A stretch of 64,000 nucleotides of DNA from Ridgeia piscesae (taxonomy: Eukaryota; Annelida; Polychaeta; Sabellida; Siboglinidae), in assembly GCA_025642075.2 (NCBI GenBank), contig JAODUO010000037.1, positions 375,001-439,000 on the forward strand. The letters run 5' to 3'. Made by a program: the position numbers and the translations under genes. Below are positions 59,060-64,000 of this stretch, piece after piece. Positions within the stretch are counted from its first letter, which is position 1. Each line of letters opens with the position of its first letter. The notes beneath the pieces were generated by a model. The model was given only the letters and a program-made list of their open reading frames with translations. It ran no database searches and was not told the origin of the DNA.

Positions 59060-60032
59060 ATCTGTTTCTTTGACCACACCAGATACTTGTCGCTCCCTAA
59101 ACCAGCTCAGGGATTGTCTCCAAGATGTCTCCCTTTGGATGAAAAACAGTAAATTAAAGCTAAATGCAGATAAGACCGAATTTCTCATCATTGGTACCTC
59201 AACGCAGCAGGCAAAACTCAATGGCTTTTCCTGACACATATCCTGAGTCAGAGTATCACACCAGCCACCTCAGTTTTAAATCTCGGAGTAACGTTTGATG
59301 AAAACTTCAATTTCAAACAACATATATAGAAAACATGTCGTTGCTGTTTTTACCATATCCGTGATCTTCACCGTATTCGCCGGTTTATATCACTTTCCGT
59401 TGCTAAAACCATCGCAACAGCTCTAGCAAGCAGCAGACTTGACTACATGCAATTCCCTTCTTTACAATACCGCAAACAAGGATATAGCAAAACTTCAGCG
59501 CATCCAAATTGTTTAGCAAGGGTAGTCACGCGTTCTCCTAGTTTTTCTCACTCAGTGCCACTTCTAAAATCATTGCATTGGCTCCCTGTGCACTATCGCA
59601 TCATTTTCAATTTTTTTACAATAGCCTATCAAGCACTCTCATCTACACAACCAGCATATCTAAATTCAATGCTAACTCCAGCAAGAAATTCGAGACAGCT
59701 ACGCTCAACCAGTAGTAACCCTCTTTACATTCCTCAGCTGAAAACGAAAGCGGGGACCCGAGCTTTCTCGGTTGCCGCACCAACGGTGTGGAATTCGCTT
59801 CCTGCCAGTGTTAAATCAGAAGGTAATATAGTTTCATTCCACCGACGTCTAAAAACCTGTCACTTTAATGCTGCCTATCCTTAGCCTCCTAGCTTCTTCA
59901 TCCATCCATTGACGACTCACGCACTGCTTTCGATTATGAGTTTGCTTAATCCCTTGGTTTTGTCGCGCCACTGAGCTTGATCTTCGAGGATATTGGCGCA
60001 AAAGAAATAATAATTATTATTATTATTACATG

Positions 60033-60840
60033 CAAACATTTCAGCATGTCTCTATGCATACTGGTTGGGATTACCACTTTTGGTCCCTTGGAGACAACAT
60101 CATCGAGAATCGATAGTTCATCTCGAAATGTCCACCACCGATTCTGGAACTACGTCTTTCGGCCAGCTATTCTTGATGATTTCCGATAATTGTTGTAGGA
60201 GTTTGTCACATTCAGTCTCCTTCTGCATCGTGACATACAGCGCACCTGTCACTGGACAGTCTCTGACTGGGTCGATCGTCTCGAACTGTTGACACTGAGA
60301 CTCGTGTTTTTGTAGTTGAAACACGTGCTCTCGTGCAACTGGTTCTTCAGGCTGTTCACAGTTCCATGTGTGACGTGATAACAAATCAGCAATGATCTGT
60401 TCTTTGCCTGGTTTCCATGCCACTGTGAAAGCATACCTCTGTAGGGCTAGCATCATCGCTTGTATTCTCTTAGGAGCTGCAAACAGTGACTTATTCATGA
60501 TCGCTTCCAGTGGACGATGGTCTGTGTGAATAGTGACATTCGGGTGGCCAAAGATGTATTGGTCGAACTTGTTCATGGTGAATACGATCGCTAGGCACTC
60601 TAACTCTATTGGTGCATAGTTCGACTCACTCTTGCTCAAAGATCTTGATGCATAGGCAACTGGTTTGTCTTCCTGCAGTAATACTGCACCAAGTCCGGCT
60701 GTACTAGCATCTGTCTGTATTACAATTGGCTTCCGACTGTCATAATATTGCAGAAGTTTCTCCGATGTGAGCATTTGTTTCAAAGTCTCATACGCAGTGC
60801 TCTGGTCTACTCCCCAGCAGAACTCTTTATCGGGTAGATT
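60033..60840 (-). pseudogene. Gypsy RNase H and connection to integrase
   Basis: Begins NLPDKEFCWG (thumb/connection), then PIVIQTDASTAGLGAVLLQE (RNase H first Asp), VAYASRSLSKSESNYAPIEL (Glu), HTDHRPLE (Asp region) and ADLLSRH. Continues to VVIPTSMHRD, the start of the integrase zinc region, where the LINE cuts it. Confidence 0.85.
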
Positions 60841-61872
60841 TGTAGCGTTTGCGGGTGTCCCACCAATTGTAGCGTTTGCGGGTGTATCCCGCGTTTGGTG
60901 CGAGCGGTCGGCACGGAGGCGTCTAGTGGCGGACTCGGGCACACGTTCACTCACTCAGTCTAACACAAACAATATATATATTTTTTCCACAGTTTATTAT
61001 CTCAAAATCCTAATATTACAAATCTAAGAAACAAACTAAAATACTTCAGCAACTAAACCAATAAAAAATACAAAGTGACGGCACTGACAGCGTGTATTAT
61101 ACGCGGCCATCAATTCACACAGTATTTTTAGTGACTCACCCACGGGTGTTCTGTTTCTCGTGGTGAGCGGTGTGTCGCAGACGACTGCTGACAATATGCG
61201 CCAGCAGTCGGCGCAACGCAAGGTACTGTGACGTACCGTATGTCACAGGGCGATCTGGAGCGGCGTGTTCCGGGATGAACAGTACCTGTTCTCCCGACAA
61301 TACGCCCCAGTAGTCTCCCCAATAGGACACACACACACAGTATAGCTGTCACAGCTCTGGAGCGGCGTATCCCGAGGTGAACAGCGTACGTGTTCCCCCG
61401 GTAATAAGCCCCAGTCGTCTCCCCGAATAATGAAAATTCTATATATTTATACTCCCTAAACTCTAGCCTGAGGACAGACGCTAGACCAGATTATGTCACT
61501 TTGTCCAGCGCTGTATACCCCTAGAAATCTTGGCAGGGCGCCAATGAACTATGCACCCCTACGGATTACCTAAATAGCAGGGTAGGGTTTACCCTTCTTC
61601 ACCCAGATGGCCCTAGAAATTAGCATATACGCTAGCTGGCAGTCAACGACATATTGGCAAGGTGCCAGTGACCTTTTACACCCCGGTATAGTACGAAAAT
61701 ACCAGGGTTGGTTCTCTGCCTATGCCAGATGGCCCTAAAATTAACATATATATTGCATAGGAAACCTTCCGTTGTCTCTTCTCGGAGTAAACCACCCTCC
61801 TTGTATGGCTTTAGTAGCCCTAAATAGTGGTAGATATATAATTATAATATTTCTCTCTGAAAAATCCCTACA
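60841..61872 (-). mobile_element. Solo LTR inserted in gypsy pol
   Basis: 1,032 bp running TGTAG...CTACA, flanked by gatt on both sides (60,837-60,840 and 61,873-61,876), a 4-bp target duplication that restores the pol frame when removed. Minus strand carries AATAAA near 61,000, suiting an LTR in that orientation. Internal imperfect direct repeats: ctggagcggcgt blocks near 61,255 and 61,353, and agatggccctag/aa blocks near 61,606 and 61,727. A further acacccgcaaacgctaca is tandemly repeated at its 60,841 end. The internal region of its parent element is not present. Confidence 0.72.
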
Positions 61873-62450
61873 GATTCAACAGTCTATGCAGTGGCTCACT
61901 CTCGACTGATAAGTTCGGCATGAACTTAGCCATGTAGTTCACATGTCCTAGGAAACGTCTCGCTTCCTCTGAGTTTCTGGGCGCTTCCATGTTTCCGATT
62001 GCATACACCTTCTTGGGATACTGGTTTCACACCTTCTAACGTCAGTTTCAATCCACATTGACGAGCTCATTTGAGAATTTTTCTCAAATTGTCATCGTGC
62101 TCTGCTTGATCTTTTCCGTATATCAGTATGTCGTCTGCCACAACTGATATACCTTTGAGTCCTTTAAAGGCACTCAATAGTCTTCTCTGGAACTTTTCTG
62201 GTGCGGTCTAAATACCAAATGGCATTCGCTTTCATTTGTACCTGCCGTAGGAGGTACAGAATGTGGTCAGATGACTTGATTTGTCAGACGATTTCACTTG
62301 TAAGAAATCGTCTTTCACATCACATAAGCTTAACATCTTGGCTTCTGCCAACTGTGGCAATACATCGTTGGTGTCTGGCATCTGGTAGTGATTTCTTTTG
62401 AGTGCATGGATCGATGCATAGTCGGACAGTTCCATTCTACTTTCTAACTG
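61873..62450 (-). pseudogene. Gypsy reverse transcriptase
   Basis: Minus-strand pieces RNHYQMPDTNDVLPQLAEAK and LCDVKDDFLQV (motif A region), YGRYK, then in another frame GLKGISVVADDILIYGKDQ (motif C, YVDD-like as VADD) and HVNYMAKFMP. Interrupted by a stop near 62,232 and a frameshift at about 62,025. Confidence 0.8.
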
Positions 62451-62855
62451 GTTGCAAGTGACTTATCCATGGAGTCGGCGATTCTACCTGCTCGCTGATA
62501 CACTGCTTTGTTAGTGTGTCTAACTTGGTTTTAACCTCCTCCTTCATGGAAAGAGGGATCTTTCTCGGTCGCTCTTGCACTGGTGTGATGGACTCATCTA
62601 TCGCAAGGTCATATTCACCCGGCAAACATCCAATACCCTTGAACACACTTTCATTCTCTGCAAGAATGTTCTCAAGTGGCTCGTCTGCAACCATGTGAAC
62701 TGAGTCATTGACTGTGATGAGATTGAGATCAACGCACACTTTAGGGATAGCAGACTGTGTTGCTTTGTGTCCATCACCAACAATTTCAGTGTATGTTTGC
62801 AATTCATGTTGTCACTGTCATAGTACACCAACCGTCGGGTATAACCTTGCAGTCA
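62437..62855 (-). pseudogene. Gypsy protease-RT linker region
   Basis: Open frame with ENESVFKGIGCLPGEYDLAI, PVQERPRKIPLSMKEEVKT and PTPWISHLQPVRK, the segment just before the reverse transcriptase. The protease itself (DTG-type motif) is represented only by a DTAATCN-like remnant near 62,950; most of it is degraded. Confidence 0.72.
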
Positions 62856-63800
62856 TCATACATCGTTATTGCTTGTGTCGACTCGGTCAGTCGCGGTTTG
62901 CCCATCTTGGCAAAATCTCGGCATGTCAGCATGTTGCATGTTGCCGCAGTATCCAGCTGAAACTCCAGGTTTTTTAACCTTGCTGTTCGCTTCTGTTGCT
63001 GTCACGATCATCTTCCGGTCATGTTTCGTGACGCAGTTTGTTGATTCATCTGATGAATAGTTACATTCATTCCTTGAATTCTTCACTAGGTGAGCTTTCT
63101 CTGTTCTCACCGACACTGTTTTGCTGTTGCAACATTTTGCAAAGTGATTCATCTTTTTGCACTTGAAACACTCCTTACCGTATGCTTTGCACTTTCTGGG
63201 AGGGTGTTGCTCCCCACACTTACTACAGTTCTCTGCACTTGGCTTCATTCCAGTATTACTCTTATACTTGTTGCTGGCATATCGACGCGAAGCTGGTTTT
63301 ATAGCGTGAACTGTCTCCGTTTGATTTTCAAACAATGTTTTGAGAACATCCCTAGCTGCTTCCATCGCTCGGCAAGTAGCTACAGCTTTGTCTAATCATC
63401 ATACGGTCATACTGTTTTTTACTGCCCAAGTTACAGTCCTTGGCAACATTATGTAGCGCAGTTACGTATTCATCAACAGACATATGACCTTGTTTCATCG
63501 TTAGCAGCTTATGGGTCAAGGCCACTACATTCACGCGAGGCGCACAGAATTGATCAAAGTTTTCCACCACTTCGTCATGTTTGTCCTTGTACGCATCCGT
63601 CTCCCAAGTGAATGACTCTTAAATGTCATTTCCACGCTGCCCTATTGTTCTCAGAAGCAATGCAATTTTCACTGGACCGGTTTTGTCAACTCTACCTGTC
63701 GCCACGAGAAATTGCAGAAATGTTCTGGCAAATTTCCAGCTTCTGTCAGAGGTTCCGGAGCCAACAGTTTATCAATGGCAGCTTTGTCTATAGTTTAATC
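62856..63800 (-). pseudogene. Gypsy gag with zinc knuckles
   Basis: Minus-strand pieces: IDKLLAPEPL near 63,770, NFDQFCAPRVNVVALTHKLL with HMSVDEYVTALHNVA near 63,500 (gag capsid region), and a nucleocapsid with CSKCGEQHPPRKC followed by CFKCKKMNHFAKC near 63,140-63,240; the second is a CX2CX4HX4C knuckle. Frameshifts near 63,400 and 63,620. Confidence 0.82.
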
Positions 63801-63821
63801 ATACACTCACGCGGGGCATCA

Positions 63822-63982
63822 TGTTCGTCGTGTGTTTTTTATCTAATAGTATGATAATAACTATTACTCGGATAGAAAGCACATGTTTTAATAGGTGCGT
63901 ACATCAAACACGAAATTGGCTTTCAGTCCCAGAGTGTCAAAGTAACAACCTGGCATTGGTACACGAAACCCAATGACCAACA
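63822..63982 (-). repeat. Gypsy 5' LTR
   Basis: 161 bp, minus strand TGTTGGTCATTGGG to GACGAACA. Directly followed on the minus strand by tgatgccccgcgtgag, where a primer-binding site would lie. Shares the body with the left LTR; differences include an extra block at 63,837-63,867 and a deletion of about 20 bp near 63,895. Confidence 0.75.
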
Positions 63983-63987
63983 GCAGA

Positions 63988-64000
63988 GATGGAAAGCCGA
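63988..64000 (+). mobile_element. Right-hand continuation of the split LINE (edge of window)
   Basis: Only about 18 bases remain after the right LTR. They read RWKA, consistent with the LINE segment following WFDDELK. Weak by itself; supported by the target-site duplication. Confidence 0.4.

Larger units (their letters stand above)
55684..60032 (+). mobile_element. CR1-like LINE inserted in the gypsy pol
   Basis: Endonuclease frame 57,056-57,940 (TTNIRSIREK, AVTETWPRPH, GRGGGVGFLV, VGDFNLHLD, DLSDHN). Reverse transcriptase in pieces 57,930-59,240 (LDLSAAFDTIDHD, GVPQGSVLGPLLF, HLYADDT, WMKNSKLKLNADKTE), and the C-terminal part to 59,884 (LHWLPVHYRIIF). The 3' end is a short tat/att repeat (60,009-60,027), as in CR1-like elements. 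acatg on each side (55,679-55,683 and 60,028-60,032) is the likely target duplication. Frameshifts near 57,935, 58,330, 58,640 and 59,057 show it is inactive. Confidence 0.85.
54416..63982 (-). mobile_element. Ty3/gypsy LTR retrotransposon, with nested insertions
   Basis: Minus-strand order gag, protease/linker, reverse transcriptase, RNase H, integrase, flanked by short LTRs. Two later insertions split pol: a LINE with MITE (55,684-60,032) and a solo LTR (60,841-61,872). Removing them leaves about 4.2 kb, a normal size for a gypsy element. Frames are broken at many points (for example RT near 62,230, gag near 63,620), so it is not autonomous. Confidence 0.82.

Overview
The window looks like nuclear DNA of an invertebrate animal, most likely a mollusc or another lophotrochozoan. 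The reasons are spliced genes with GT-AG introns, an A+T-rich background, tRNA-derived SINEs, several LINE lineages, a Ty3/gypsy element and a hAT transposase. The main gene is a receptor tyrosine phosphatase (RPTP) with an F5/8-like fucolectin (FTP) ectodomain, an architecture I associate with molluscs. The species is not determined.

Region 1 (about 1.7-31.5 kb, minus strand) holds one large RPTP gene, gene A. I could resolve 26 coding exons whose reading phases all join: signal peptide, Cys-rich/EGF-like exon, FTP domain (2 exons), two EGF-like exons, fibronectin III exons, transmembrane exon, juxtamembrane exons, PTP domain D1 and PTP domain D2. The 3' end lies beyond base 1 or was not recognised. 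Both phosphatase domains have lost key catalytic residues (D1: [10 protein letters not shown] and WLN in place of WPD; D2: QCTNGASRSG and WPN), so the product looks like a pseudophosphatase receptor. Introns carry SINEs, microsatellites, a broken LINE and two minisatellites.

Region 2 (about 31.5-44.2 kb) is the spacer between two divergent paralogues. It holds an A+T-rich repeat cluster crowded with TGACCT/AGGTCA hexamers, a near-perfect 56-bp hairpin in a CpG-richer stretch, and the C-terminal part of a hAT transposase. The last hAT exon runs into a 3.8-kb minisatellite that appears to have grown from its own codons.

Region 3 (about 44.2-54.2 kb, plus strand) is gene B, an inverted copy of the 5' part of gene A (signal peptide, Cys-rich exon and first FTP exon, all intact and phase-compatible). 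Intron landmarks are shared in the same order. Homology stops near 54,235, at a LINE fragment.

Region 4 (54.2-64 kb) is a nest of transposons. A LINE fragment is split by a Ty3/gypsy element (minus strand; short LTRs at 54,416-54,564 and 63,822-63,982; near-matching 5-bp target duplication). The gypsy pol is itself interrupted by a CR1-like LINE (55,684-60,032, itself carrying a MITE) and by a solo LTR (60,841-61,872, 4-bp duplication).

The most unusual theme is that two of the three large minisatellites (42-bp unit near 18-19.5 kb; 35-bp unit near 38.7-42.5 kb) start inside transposon protein-coding sequence, in conserved parts of a LINE reverse transcriptase and of a hAT transposase.
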